Of a stretch of DNA of 64,000 nt, positions 1-8,636 are shown piece by piece. The translations under genes and the position numbers were made by a program. Under the pieces are notes generated by a model. The model worked only from the letters and a program-made list of their open reading frames with translations, searched no databases and was not told where the DNA came from. Source of the DNA: Enterococcus hermanniensis (GTDB taxonomy: Bacteria; Bacillota; Bacilli; Lactobacillales; Enterococcaceae); assembly GCF_001885945.1 (NCBI RefSeq), contig NZ_JXKQ01000004.1:186001-250000 (forward strand), given 5' to 3'. Positions within the stretch are counted from its first letter, which is position 1. Each line of letters begins with the position of its first letter.

Positions 1-1128
1 GAATCAGTTATAGCAAAAGGAATCGTTGAACGAATCGGTCTTAAGGATTCTATCTTTACAATTAAGTACGGAGAAGGACAAAAATTTGAACAAGTTCTTG
101 ATATTGAAGATCATGAAGTTGCTGTTCAAATGTTATTAGATCAATTGATCGATTTAAAAATCATTGCTTCATTTGATGAGATTACAGGCGTTGGCCACCG
201 TGTTGTTGCTGGTGGTGAATACTTTAAAGATTCAGTTGTGATCGATGATGATGTTTTAGCAAAAATCGAAGAATTGAGTGAATTTGCACCTCTTCATAAT
301 CCAGCCAATGCGATGGGAATTAAAGCGTTCCGTCATATTTTACCAAATATCACGAGTGTTGCTGTCTTTGACACATCTTTCCATACAACAATGCCAGCAA
401 CAAGTTACATGTACAGTATTCCAAAAGAATATTATGATAACTATTCAGCACGTAAATACGGTGCTCATGGAACAAGTCATCGCTATGTTTCAGAACGTGC
501 AGCTGAGCTGTTAGGTAAACCAATTGAAGAAACAAAAATCATCACGGCTCATATCGGCAATGGTGTTTCAATCACTGCTGTTGAAGGTGGAAAATCAATC
601 GATACGTCGATGGGCTTTACACCATTAGCTGGCGTGACGATGGGCACCCGTTCTGGTGATATTGATCCTTCATTATTACCTTATTTGATGGAAAAAGATG
701 GTATTGAAGATATCCACGAAATGATCGATATCTTAAATAAAAAATCTGGCGTTTATGGTTTGACAGGTATTTCTAGTGATATGCGTGATATCGAGCAAGG
801 AGCAGATGATGGAAATGAAGATGCGATTTTAGCATTGGATATCTACTGTGATCGTATCCGTAAATATATTGCTCAATACATTTCTGTCATGAATGGTGTC
901 GATGCGATCGTCTTTACTGCTGGTGTCGGAGAAAATGCGGATCCAGTTCGTCATTTAGTTTTAGAAAAAATGACTTGGTTTGGAATCGAAATCGATGAAA
1001 CAATCAATGAAGCAACACATGGAAAAGAAGTAGAATTATCAACTGAAAATTCTCGTGTTAAAATTTATGTGATTCCAACAGATGAAGAAGTTATGATTGC
1101 TCGTGATGTGGAACGTTTAAGTAAATAA
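1..1128 (+). CDS. ackA: Acetate kinase, 5' end outside window
   Basis: Acetate kinase interconverts acetyl phosphate + ADP and acetate + ATP, giving ATP by substrate-level phosphorylation in the cytoplasm. The frame is open from base 1, so the gene begins upstream. About 375 residues are visible and roughly 20 N-terminal ones are missing compared with the usual ~395. Family motifs seen are [39 protein letters not shown] and the C-terminal nucleotide-binding [14 protein letters not shown] strong terminator follows at once, so this is the end of its transcript. The promoter and any CcpA site lie outside the window. Confidence 0.97.
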   Translation, partial: ESVIAKGIVERIGLKDSIFTIKYGEGQKFEQVLDIEDHEVAVQMLLDQLIDLKIIASFDEITGVGHRVVAGGEYFKDSVVIDDDVLAKIEELSEFAPLHNPANAMGIKAFRHILPNITSVAVFDTSFHTTMPATSYMYSIPKEYYDNYSARKYGAHGTSHRYVSERAAELLGKPIEETKIITAHIGNGVSITAVEGGKSIDTSMGFTPLAGVTMGTRSGDIDPSLLPYLMEKDGIEDIHEMIDILNKKSGVYGLTGISSDMRDIEQGADDGNEDAILALDIYCDRIRKYIAQYISVMNGVDAIVFTAGVGENADPVRHLVLEKMTWFGIEIDETINEATHGKEVELSTENSRVKIYVIPTDEEVMIARDVERLSK

Positions 1129-1135
1129 TATAAGT

Positions 1136-1173
1136 AAAAGACTGGATTTGATAATTGATCCAGTCTTTTTTTA
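1136..1173 (+). terminator. Intrinsic terminator of ackA
   Basis: A 12-bp perfect stem (1136-1147 with 1158-1169), 10-base loop and T-run lie 8 bases after the ackA stop. Confidence 0.9.
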
Positions 1174-1253
1174 TTCGTTAGTTTGAAATGAGAATGATAT
1201 CTAAATGTAATGTTGCTATGTTATTTTTAAGAAAAGGGTAAAAGGAGTTAATT

Positions 1254-1820
1254 ATGACAACAACAATGATTATCGATCATCCTTGGAAAGAAAGTTTCAA
1301 TCATAGTGTGTTGGCACAGCTAATTGAAGGACTAGAAGCAGATCAAAAAATCTATCAAGTGATCGATTTAAATCAAGATGGGTTCAATCCAGTCATGTGT
1401 GAGGCTGAATTAGCAGGGTATCAAAAAGGATTAGTTTTAGATCCCTTAGTTTTACATTATATGAATTTATTACGTGATACGACACAGCTAGTGTTGATTT
1501 TTCCAGTTTGGTGGTATAGCTCACCTGCGAGTTTAAAAGGCTTTCTTGATAAAGTACTTTTGAATGAATTCGCTTTTTTTGATGGTGGAAATGGGATCCA
1601 ACCACTATTATCGATGGATTCAGTTGTTGTTTTTACCACATCAGACCAAACAACGGAGAGCCTGGATCAACGCTGTACACGAAGTTACAAACATCAACTG
1701 ACTACGACGTTAGCGGATATTGGATTAAAAAATATTTCGTGGCACCATTTAGGAAATCTGAAACGGTTGAGTGAAAAAGAGAGAAGTTCATATTTGGAAA
1801 GTGTCTATAGCAAACTTTAG
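1254..1820 (+). CDS. NAD(P)H-dependent flavodoxin-fold oxidoreductase
   Basis: A 188-residue protein resembling the Flavodoxin_2 / NAD(P)H:quinone oxidoreductase (KefF/MdaB-like) family, which reduces quinones or other acceptors with FMN or FAD. The recognisable part is the core LVLIFPVWWYSSPASLKGF (residues ~80-98) followed by DKVL, the flavin-binding and dimer segment of this family. AAAGGAG precedes the ATG at good spacing. It stands alone between the ackA terminator and the DUF368 gene. The family call is reasonable; the substrate is unknown. Confidence 0.8.
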   Translation: MTTTMIIDHPWKESFNHSVLAQLIEGLEADQKIYQVIDLNQDGFNPVMCEAELAGYQKGLVLDPLVLHYMNLLRDTTQLVLIFPVWWYSSPASLKGFLDKVLLNEFAFFDGGNGIQPLLSMDSVVVFTTSDQTTESLDQRCTRSYKHQLTTTLADIGLKNISWHHLGNLKRLSEKERSSYLESVYSKL

Positions 1821-1978
1821 GCTTAAAACGAATATTTAAATAACGATGATTTAATGTTACTAAATCCGTAAAAAGAAATTTGATTATTTACTAATAGTAA
1901 CACGATGCCTATTGCAACGCGGTCTTTTTATCGTTACACTAATAAAGAAATACAAGAAAGAAGAGGAACTTATTTTTT

Positions 1979-2830
1979 ATGGAAAACGAAAAAGTTATAC
2001 CGCCTAATAAGAGCGATTGGTTTTTACGCTTCATCAAAGGCATGTTCATCGGATCAGGATTTATTTTACCGGGTGTTAGTGGAGGCGCTTTAGCTGCCGT
2101 GTTTGGTATCTATGAGCGAATTATTTCATTTTTAGCCCACATCACCAAAAATTTTAAAGAAAATGTCCGTTTTTTCATCCCAGTAGGGTTAGGCGGGATT
2201 GCGGGAGTATTTATCCTTTCATTTGCAGTCAGTTTTTTACTCGGTCAATTCGAAACAATCATGTTATGGTTTTTTGTTGGTTGTATTATTGGGACAGTTC
2301 CAGCATTATGGAAAGAAGCTGGAAAAAAAGGTCGCTCAACGAAAGATCTGATTATCTTAGCTGTCAGTTTTGTCCTAGGATTTTGGTTTTTATGGCAAGG
2401 TTCTAGTTTATTTGGAACCGTTGAGCAAAATTTTTTCACTTGGATGATCGCAGGTGCTTTGATTGGTTTAGGATTAATCGTACCAGGACTTAGTCCCTCA
2501 AATTTTTTAGTTTATATGGGGATGTACAAAGCAATGGCAGATGGATTCAAATCGATTGATTTAGGTGTTATTATTCCAATCGGAATTGGTGGATTGATCA
2601 CGGTTTTGAGTTTATCAAAAGTCATGGACTGGGTATTCAATCGTTTTTATGCGCCAATGTTTCATTTTATTTTGGGAATTGTTTTTGCTTCAACCATCAT
2701 GATCATTCCAACAAATTATAGTGGTATCGGCTTTTTAGGTTTTGTCGGTTGTGCCATTTTATGTGTACTAGGAGCCGCTTTAGGTTGGTGGATGAGCCGT
2801 TTAGAAGAGCGCTATGTTCCAGAAAGTTAA
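1979..2830 (+). CDS. popT: DUF368 membrane protein, PopT-type undecaprenyl phosphate translocase
   Basis: A 283-residue polytopic membrane protein of family DUF368. Members were identified as undecaprenyl phosphate translocases (PopT), which return the lipid carrier used for wall synthesis to the inner face of the membrane. Two related internal motifs mark the family and its internal duplication: GFILPGVSGGALA near residue 27 and LIVPGLSPSNFLVYMG near 165. Hydrophobic helices run through almost the whole chain. The Shine-Dalgarno is modest (GAAGAGGAAC). No clear terminator follows; the next signal is the promoter of the proS T-box. The family is certain, the function is by homology. Confidence 0.85.
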   Translation: MENEKVIPPNKSDWFLRFIKGMFIGSGFILPGVSGGALAAVFGIYERIISFLAHITKNFKENVRFFIPVGLGGIAGVFILSFAVSFLLGQFETIMLWFFVGCIIGTVPALWKEAGKKGRSTKDLIILAVSFVLGFWFLWQGSSLFGTVEQNFFTWMIAGALIGLGLIVPGLSPSNFLVYMGMYKAMADGFKSIDLGVIIPIGIGGLITVLSLSKVMDWVFNRFYAPMFHFILGIVFASTIMIIPTNYSGIGFLGFVGCAILCVLGAALGWWMSRLEERYVPES

Positions 2831-2850
2831 AAAAATAAATTGTTTAAGGC

Positions 2851-2879
2851 TTGCTTTTTTTTTGAGAAGTCGATAAGAT
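2851..2879 (+). promoter_or_regulatory. Promoter of the proS T-box transcript
   Basis: TTGCTT (2851-2856), 17 bases, then TAAGAT (2874-2879): a plausible sigma-A promoter just upstream of the leader RNA. Confidence 0.55.
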
Positions 2880-2885
2880 GATGTT

Positions 2886-3123
2886 AAGCACTTGGATTAG
2901 TAACGAATTTTTTATTGGCCTCAGAGAGTTGATTCATCGGCTGAAAGATCAACACGCCCGCTGAGATTTGTGAACCTACCAAGCAAGATTGTCGTGAAAA
3001 TGACACGCGTCTCTAGCGTTATTAGAGCTGAAAGTTGGATCAACAATGTTTGATCAAGCAAGGTGGTACCGCGAAATTATCCGTTTCGTCCTTACATTTG
3101 TAGGGATGGAACGGTTTTTTTAT
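2886..3123 (+). promoter_or_regulatory. T-box riboswitch, proline specifier, upstream of proS
   Basis: The leader carries the T-box sequence AAGGTGGTACCGCG (3059-3072), which pairs with the tRNA acceptor end. It is followed by a terminator of about 15 paired bases (3081-3114) and a T-run. An apical hairpin (GTTGAT...ATCAAC, 2930-2955) and a downstream specifier region are visible. CCT at 2975-2977, flanked by GAA and A in the usual specifier context, would read uncharged tRNA-Pro. That agrees with the downstream gene. The exact 5' end is inferred from the promoter. Confidence 0.92.
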
Positions 3124-3145
3124 TTTATTTTAGGAGGAAGCATGT

Positions 3146-4585
3146 ATGACAAATTTACAAAAAGAAGATTTTTCAAAATGGTATTTACAAACAATTCAGA
3201 AAGCTGATTTAATGGACTATTCACCTGTTCGTGGCTGTATCATCTTCAAGGCTGATGGCTGGGAATTATGGGAGCACATTCAAGAAGATTTCAATAAATA
3301 CCTACGGACTCAAGATATTCGTAACGTCTACTTCCCTATGCTAATCCCTAAACATTTCTTAGAAAAAGAAAAAGAACACGTTGAAGGATTTGCGCCAGAA
3401 TTACCTTGGTTAACTGAAGTAGGAACTGAAAAATTGGAAGAACCTTATGCATTACGTCCAACATCTGAAACATTGATCGGTGATGCTTTTTCTAACTGGA
3501 TCAATTCTTATCGTGATCTTCCATACGAAATCAATCAATGGGCCAATGTCTTCCGTTGGGAGAAAAAAACAATGCCGTTTTTACGTACGTCTGAATTCTT
3601 ATGGCAAGAAGGTCATACTGCCCATGAATCAGAAGAAAGTGCTCGCGAACGGACGATGTCAATTCTAGAAGCCTATGGAAAATTGATTGAAGATACTTTA
3701 GCGATCCCAGTATACCGTGGTCAAAAAACACCATCTGAACGTTTTGCTGGAGCGGTCGACACTTATTCAGTAGAAGCGATGATGCGCGATGGTAAAGCCG
3801 TTCAAGCAGGAACATCTCATTACATGGGTCAAAACTTTGCGGAAGCATTTGACATTAAATTCTTAAATCGTAACAATGAGCATGAATTTGCCTATACAAC
3901 TTCATGGGGAATCTCAACTCGTTTGATTGGTGCATTGATCATGGTTCATGGAGATGAACAAGGATTGGTCTTGCCACCAAAAGTTGCTCCGACCCAAGTT
4001 ATTTTAGTACCAGTCGGTCCATGGCAAAAGAAACCTGAAATCTTAGATCGCTTGAAAGAATTAAAAGCATCATTAGCAGAAAATGGGTTACGCGTTCGTA
4101 TCGATACAACAGATAATACACCAGGCTATAAATTCAATGAATGGGAACTTAAAGGTGCACCATTGCGTGTTGAATTTGGTCCTCGTGATTTAGAAAATAA
4201 TCAAGCAGTGATTAAGATGCGTGATTTAGCAGATAAAGAATCTGTCTCATTAGATGGTATCGAAGGCTACATCATCGATCAATTAGATACGATGCAAACA
4301 CGTCTGCTTGAAAGTGCGAAGGCACGTTACCAAGCAAACGAGCATACGGATATTGATACATTAGATGAATTGAAAGCCCATATTGAAAAATCAAAAGCTG
4401 CTGGTGAAGTGCCAGGATTTGTTTTGATTGGCTGGGATGGTACTGAAGAAACTGAAGCCAAAATCAAAGAAGAAACAGGCTTCACGACTCGAAATATTCC
4501 ATTTAACCCACCGGTTGAAAAAACCGTCGATATCGTTAGTGGAAAACCTGCGAAGCATACCGTTTGGATCGCTCGCGCTTATTAA
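3146..4585 (+). CDS. proS: Prolyl-tRNA synthetase, archaeal/eukaryal-type (ProS type 3)
   Basis: Charges tRNA-Pro with proline in the cytoplasm. At 479 residues it is the short form without the ~180-residue editing insertion of the common bacterial enzyme (~570 residues). Class II motifs are visible: RPTSETLIGDAF, FRWEKKTMPFLRTSEFLWQE (motif 2) and HGDEQGLVLPPKVAP. The C-terminus ends in an aromatic residue (ARAY), as in archaeal/eukaryal-type enzymes. AGGAGG precedes the ATG. It is transcribed alone behind its own T-box. Many enterococci carry a bacterial-type proS elsewhere, so this may be a second copy; the window cannot show that. Confidence 0.95.
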   Translation: MTNLQKEDFSKWYLQTIQKADLMDYSPVRGCIIFKADGWELWEHIQEDFNKYLRTQDIRNVYFPMLIPKHFLEKEKEHVEGFAPELPWLTEVGTEKLEEPYALRPTSETLIGDAFSNWINSYRDLPYEINQWANVFRWEKKTMPFLRTSEFLWQEGHTAHESEESARERTMSILEAYGKLIEDTLAIPVYRGQKTPSERFAGAVDTYSVEAMMRDGKAVQAGTSHYMGQNFAEAFDIKFLNRNNEHEFAYTTSWGISTRLIGALIMVHGDEQGLVLPPKVAPTQVILVPVGPWQKKPEILDRLKELKASLAENGLRVRIDTTDNTPGYKFNEWELKGAPLRVEFGPRDLENNQAVIKMRDLADKESVSLDGIEGYIIDQLDTMQTRLLESAKARYQANEHTDIDTLDELKAHIEKSKAAGEVPGFVLIGWDGTEETEAKIKEETGFTTRNIPFNPPVEKTVDIVSGKPAKHTVWIARAY

Positions 4586-4715
4586 TCGAAGAAAACCGAA
4601 GCAGCTCACTTATTAGAGAAAAGTTATGCGAGTACTGTTTAAACAATCAGCCACCAGTATGCAAGACGATTAGGAATTTATTTTTCCAAAAGTGAGTCTG
4701 AACGGATAATTTCTT

Positions 4716-4757
4716 AAAGCCTGAGAGAATCAAATTTGATTCTCTCAGGCTTGTTTT
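4716..4757 (+). terminator. Intrinsic terminator after proS
   Basis: A long inverted repeat, AAGCCTGAGAGAATCAAA with its complement, followed by TTGTTTTTTA. It lies 130 bases after the proS stop. The intervening ~130 bases hold no gene. Confidence 0.85.
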
Positions 4758-4827
4758 TTATAATATATTTTTGAATTTTAGAACTGGTAGTAAAATAAAT
4801 TGAAAGTAAACGTTCGGAGGAAGATAA

Positions 4828-5787
4828 ATGAAAATCGTTGTATTAGATGGTTATGCATTAAATCCTGGTGATTTAAGTTGGGGAGATTTTGAATCATTGG
4901 GAGACGTCTGTGTGTATGAACGTACTTCCGTCACTGATAAACAAGAGATCGTTCAACGAATTGGCGATGCGGAAGTTATTTTGACTAATAAAACCCCAAT
5001 CGATGAAACGATATTAGCTCAAGTGCCGCAACTGAAATATATCGGAGTAATCGCGACAGGCTATAATGTAGTCGATATCGAGGCTGCAAAAAAAAGAGGC
5101 ATTCCTGTTACGAACATTCCGGCATATGGTACAGATGCCGTTGCACAATTTACATTTGCTTTATTATTAGAAATTGTCAATCAAGTCGGGCTTCATAATG
5201 AATCGGTCCAGCAAGGTGATTGGCAAAAAAGTATTGATTTTACGTATCAAAAAACACCGTTGATTGAATTAAAGGCAAAAACGATCGGGTTGATTGGGTA
5301 TGGTGCGATTGCTCAAACTGTAGCTAAAATTGCTCATGCTTTTGACATGCAGGTCATCTTTTGGAATCATCGCCCGAAAGAAGCTCCTGATTGGGCTGAG
5401 CAAGTTTCGTTAGATAAACTGTATCAACGAGCGGATATTATTAGTCTGCATGTTCCGCAAACGAAAGAAACACAACAAATGATCAATCAAACAGCAATCA
5501 CCAAAATGAAAGACGGAGTGATTTTGATCAATACTGCTAGAGGTGGATTGTTAGAGGAATCCACAGTCGCAGCTGCTTTAAATAAAGGAAAAATTTATGC
5601 GGCAGGGGTAGATGTTGTTTCTAAGGAACCAATGAATTCAGAAAATCCTTTGATTACTGCAAAAAATTGTTTTATTACTCCACATATCGCTTGGGGTGCA
5701 AAAGAAACACGAGCACGTTTAATGGGCATTGCCTTAGATAATGTAGTTCAATTTTTGGATGGTCAACCGAAAAACGTAGTCAATTAA
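4828..5787 (+). CDS. D-2-hydroxyacid dehydrogenase, NAD-dependent
   Basis: A 319-residue member of the D-isomer-specific 2-hydroxyacid dehydrogenase family, interconverting a D-2-hydroxyacid and a 2-keto acid with NAD(P). The Rossmann motif GLIGYGAIAQTVAK lies at about residues 154-167. Catalytic elements follow in order: INTARGG (Arg), EP in SKEPMNSENPL (Glu) and TPHIAWG (His). It resembles glycerate / hydroxypyruvate reductases more than D-lactate dehydrogenase, but the substrate cannot be read from sequence. GGAGG precedes the ATG. It is a single-gene unit bounded by terminators. Confidence 0.9.
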   Translation: MKIVVLDGYALNPGDLSWGDFESLGDVCVYERTSVTDKQEIVQRIGDAEVILTNKTPIDETILAQVPQLKYIGVIATGYNVVDIEAAKKRGIPVTNIPAYGTDAVAQFTFALLLEIVNQVGLHNESVQQGDWQKSIDFTYQKTPLIELKAKTIGLIGYGAIAQTVAKIAHAFDMQVIFWNHRPKEAPDWAEQVSLDKLYQRADIISLHVPQTKETQQMINQTAITKMKDGVILINTARGGLLEESTVAAALNKGKIYAAGVDVVSKEPMNSENPLITAKNCFITPHIAWGAKETRARLMGIALDNVVQFLDGQPKNVVN

Positions 5788-5814
5788 AAAAGCTTTACTG
5801 ACTATTTATTTGCC

Positions 5815-5864
5815 AGAAGAAGCTGAAGCAAAAGTAATGTAACTTTTGCTTCAGCTTCTTTTTT
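5815..5864. terminator. Terminator shared by convergent genes
   Basis: AGAAGCTGAAGCAAAAGT, a short loop, then its complement and a T-run. It serves the hydroxyacid dehydrogenase and, read from the other strand, probably the aldo/keto reductase. Confidence 0.85.
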
Positions 5865-6818
5865 ATTTAAATAATTGATCAATACGATCAAAGTCTGATT
5901 TAGATAAGTGGATATCGGCGGATTGAGCATTTGCTGCTACTTGTTCAGGTCGTTTTGCGCCAGGGATCACGATATCGATCAATGGATGGGTTAAATACCA
6001 CGCTAATACCAATTGGGTGATCGTACAATCATAACTTGCAGCTAAAGGTCGAAGTTGTTCAACTTTTGCGACGATCGCATTAAATCGTTCCCCTTTGAAA
6101 TCCGAGTTGTTGCTTCTAAGGTCAGTTTCATCAAATGTCGTTTCTTTTTTATATTTCCCAGTCAGTAGGCCCGAGTCTAGCGGATAATAAGGAACAAAAC
6201 GAATATTCTTTTCTTTTAAATAGGGAAGCAATTCTTTTTCATGTTCGCGATGCAAGAGACTATTTCGCGATGCAAGAGACTATAGTGGTCTTCGACGATG
6301 TCTACAAAACCATCTTGATTTGCTTCTTTGATTTGTTCGAGTGAAAAATTAGAAAGGCCGATCGAGCGAATTTTTCCAGCTTCTTTCAATTTATGTAACG
6401 CAGCAACTGCTTCGTTTTTAGGAGTTGTATCATCAGGAAAGTGAATATAAAAAATATCGATATAATCTGTCTGTAATCTTTGGAGGGCTGTTTCGACTGA
6501 AGTAGTTAAAAATTCAGGGGAGTTATTAAAGTTGTCATCTTTTTCAGGATCACGCGCGGCTTTTGTTGCCACGATAATACGTGAGCGGTCGAATTCTGCT
6601 TCTTGTAAAACTTCTCCAATCAATTTTTCTGATTGACCACGACCATAAGAAAAAGCTGTGTCTAATAAAGTAATCCCATTACGAAGTGCCGTACGGACGA
6701 CTTCTTTTCCCGTTTCGTCGTTTAGATCAGGATAAAGATTGTGTCCACCAACGGCATTCGTACCTAAACCTATAGCGCTACTATAAACTTGTGATTTTCC
6801 GATTCGCACATCTGTCAT
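5863..6818 (-). pseudogene. Aldo/keto reductase, frameshifted by a 20-bp duplication
   Basis: Two fragments in different frames together make one NADPH-dependent aldo/keto reductase. The 5' part (6818 down to ~6264) carries GLGTNAVGG, the catalytic-Asp/Tyr segment [14 protein letters not shown] and [11 protein letters not shown]. The 3' part carries YPLDSGLLTGKY and the C-terminal VIPGAKRPEQVAAN. Reading breaks where a 20-bp direct repeat sits at 6244-6283. Removing one copy fuses the halves perfectly (...YSLLHRE + HEKELLPYL...). ATG 6818 is preferred because AAAGGAG precedes it. As it stands only a ~200-residue truncated product would be made, lacking part of the barrel. A sequence error is unlikely for an exact 20-bp duplication unless it is an assembly artefact. 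Confidence 0.88.
6244..6283. repeat. Perfect 20-bp tandem duplication inside the aldo/keto reductase
   Basis: TTCGCGATGCAAGAGACTAT occurs twice back to back (6244-6263 and 6264-6283). Its length is not a multiple of three, so it shifts the frame. Confidence 0.97.
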
Positions 6819-6862
6819 ACCGATCACTCCTTTTATGAGTTAGAATTTATAAGCCAGTTTAT

Positions 6863-6876
6863 TTGAAAACGCTTTG
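6863..6876. promoter_or_regulatory. Possible cre (CcpA) site upstream of the aldo/keto reductase
   Basis: TGAAAACGCTTTGC matches the catabolite-response consensus TGWAANCGNTNWCA at 12 of 14 positions. It lies about 45 bases upstream of the reductase start. Weak evidence on its own. Confidence 0.3.
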
Positions 6877-6984
6877 CTCGTTTTAAGTGTATAACAAACA
6901 AAAATAAAAAGCGATAAAACCTTTTTAAAAGCCGGTAGAATAATTCAATTTTGCTTGACTTTCATAGTAAATTTTAGTAGCGTA

Positions 6985-7226
6985 ATAGAAGATAAAAAAC
7001 ATCTGAGAAGGAACGAGTAAGTTACGAAGAAACGTACAGAAAAAATTGCCTTGGCTGAAAGCAATTTCGTAGGAAGTAACTGAAAGACAGTCTGGAGATG
7101 AGCGCGTGAAAAGCCGCTCCGTTACGCAAGCGTTAATTGCTAGAGAAAAAAGAGTCTGCTCTTTTTTAAAAATAGGTGGTACCACGAAATTTTCGTCCTT
7201 GTTCATTTGAACGAGGGCTTTTTATT
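6985..7226 (+). promoter_or_regulatory. T-box riboswitch upstream of hisS-aspS
   Basis: The T-box core AGGTGGTACCACG lies at 7174-7186. It is followed by a terminator hairpin (GTCCTTGTTCA / TGAACGAGGGC, ~7195-7215) and a T-run. The apical hairpin AATTGCCTTGGCTGAAAGCAATT precedes the specifier region. By alignment with the proS leader of this window, the specifier appears to be GAC at 7086-7088 (GAAA-GAC-A), an aspartate codon, rather than a histidine codon. The leader starts roughly at 6985; the promoter is not clear (TTGACT at 6955 is a possible -35). Confidence 0.88.
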
Positions 7227-7259
7227 TTATCTGCACCAACAAAGAAAAGGAGATCTAAC

Positions 7260-8558
7260 ATGAATTATCAGAGACCAAAAGGGACTAATGATATTTTACC
7301 GGGAGAAAGCAGCAAGTGGCAATTTGTCGAAGAAACGGCCCGTTTAGTGTTTAGCGATTATCAATACCAAGAAATCCGTACACCGATTTTTGAGCACTAT
7401 GAAGTCATCGCTCGAAGTGTTGGAGATACAACGGATATCGTTTCAAAAGAAATGTATGATTTTCACGATAAAGGGGAACGTCATGTGACGCTTCGTCCAG
7501 AAGGGACTGCGCCAATCGCGCGTGCGTTTGTTGAAAATAAATTGTTTGGCCCGGAATTTAAGAAGCCTTATAAAGTGTATTATACGGGACCAATGTTTCG
7601 TTATGAACGTCCTCAAAAGGGTCGTTTACGTCAATTCCATCAAATTGGCGTTGAAGCTTTTGGTAGTGAAAACCCGACTTTAGATGTTGAAGTAATGGCA
7701 ATGGCGATGGATTTCTTCAAACAATTGGGAATCAACCAAATTCGTTTAGTTATTAATTCATTGGGTGACAAAGAAACGCGTGCCAATTATCGCGAAGCGT
7801 TGATCAGTTATCTTGAAGCGCATGAAGAAGAACTAAGTGAAGATTCACGTCGTCGTTTACATGAAAATCCTTTACGTGTTTTAGATAGTAAAGATCGTAA
7901 AGACCAACCAATTGTAGCCAAAGCACCAAGTATTTTAGACTACTTGAGTGAGTATGCGAAAGAGTATTTCGAAAATGTGACCAAAACATTGGATTATTTA
8001 GGAATTGCTTACGAAGTTGATCACCGCATGGTTCGCGGTCTGGACTACTACAATCATACGATTTTTGAAATTATGAGTGATGCAGCTGGTATGGGTGCGC
8101 AATCAACGATTTGTGGTGGTGGACGTTATAATGGTTTAGTCGAAGAACTTGGCGGCCCTGAAACACCTGGGATCGGTTTTGCGATGGGAATCGAACGTAT
8201 CCTTTTAACACTGGATCAAGAAGGAGTTATGATTCCAGATGCTGCAAATCTGGATGCTTACGTTGTTGGTTTAGGTGAAGCAACAAATATGGAAGTATTG
8301 AAAGTTGTTCAGGCGATTCGTGGCTTTGGTTTTTCTGCCGATCGTGACTTTATGAGCCGCAAAGCCAAAGCACAATTTAAAACAGCCGATAAAGAAGGCG
8401 CTAAGTTAGTCTTGACTTTAGGGGAAGATGAATTAGCAAATGGTCAGATCAATGTGAAAGATTCTGCTACACGGAATGAAAAAACATTTGCCCTAGCAGA
8501 TATTTATCATGACTTTGCAAGTATTTATGATGAAATGACGATGCCTAATATCGATTAA
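7260..8558 (+). CDS. hisS: Histidyl-tRNA synthetase
   Basis: Class II synthetase charging tRNA-His; 432 residues from ATG 7260, which follows AAAGGAGATCTAAC. In-frame codons upstream of this lie within the T-box terminator and are not used. Motifs: [12 protein letters not shown] at the N-terminus, [12 protein letters not shown] (motif 2 region), the histidine-binding segments [13 protein letters not shown] and GGGRYNGL, and GFAMGIERI (motif 3). The C-terminal anticodon-binding domain is present. Together with aspS, 78 bases downstream, it forms the hisS-aspS operon found across Firmicutes. Confidence 0.98.
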   Translation: MNYQRPKGTNDILPGESSKWQFVEETARLVFSDYQYQEIRTPIFEHYEVIARSVGDTTDIVSKEMYDFHDKGERHVTLRPEGTAPIARAFVENKLFGPEFKKPYKVYYTGPMFRYERPQKGRLRQFHQIGVEAFGSENPTLDVEVMAMAMDFFKQLGINQIRLVINSLGDKETRANYREALISYLEAHEEELSEDSRRRLHENPLRVLDSKDRKDQPIVAKAPSILDYLSEYAKEYFENVTKTLDYLGIAYEVDHRMVRGLDYYNHTIFEIMSDAAGMGAQSTICGGGRYNGLVEELGGPETPGIGFAMGIERILLTLDQEGVMIPDAANLDAYVVGLGEATNMEVLKVVQAIRGFGFSADRDFMSRKAKAQFKTADKEGAKLVLTLGEDELANGQINVKDSATRNEKTFALADIYHDFASIYDEMTMPNID

Positions 8559-8636
8559 TCAAACTGTATTGAAATGAAAAAAACTAATTTCTTTTAAAGA
8601 ATTTGTTAGATAGATAAAAATGGAGGAATAAAAGCA

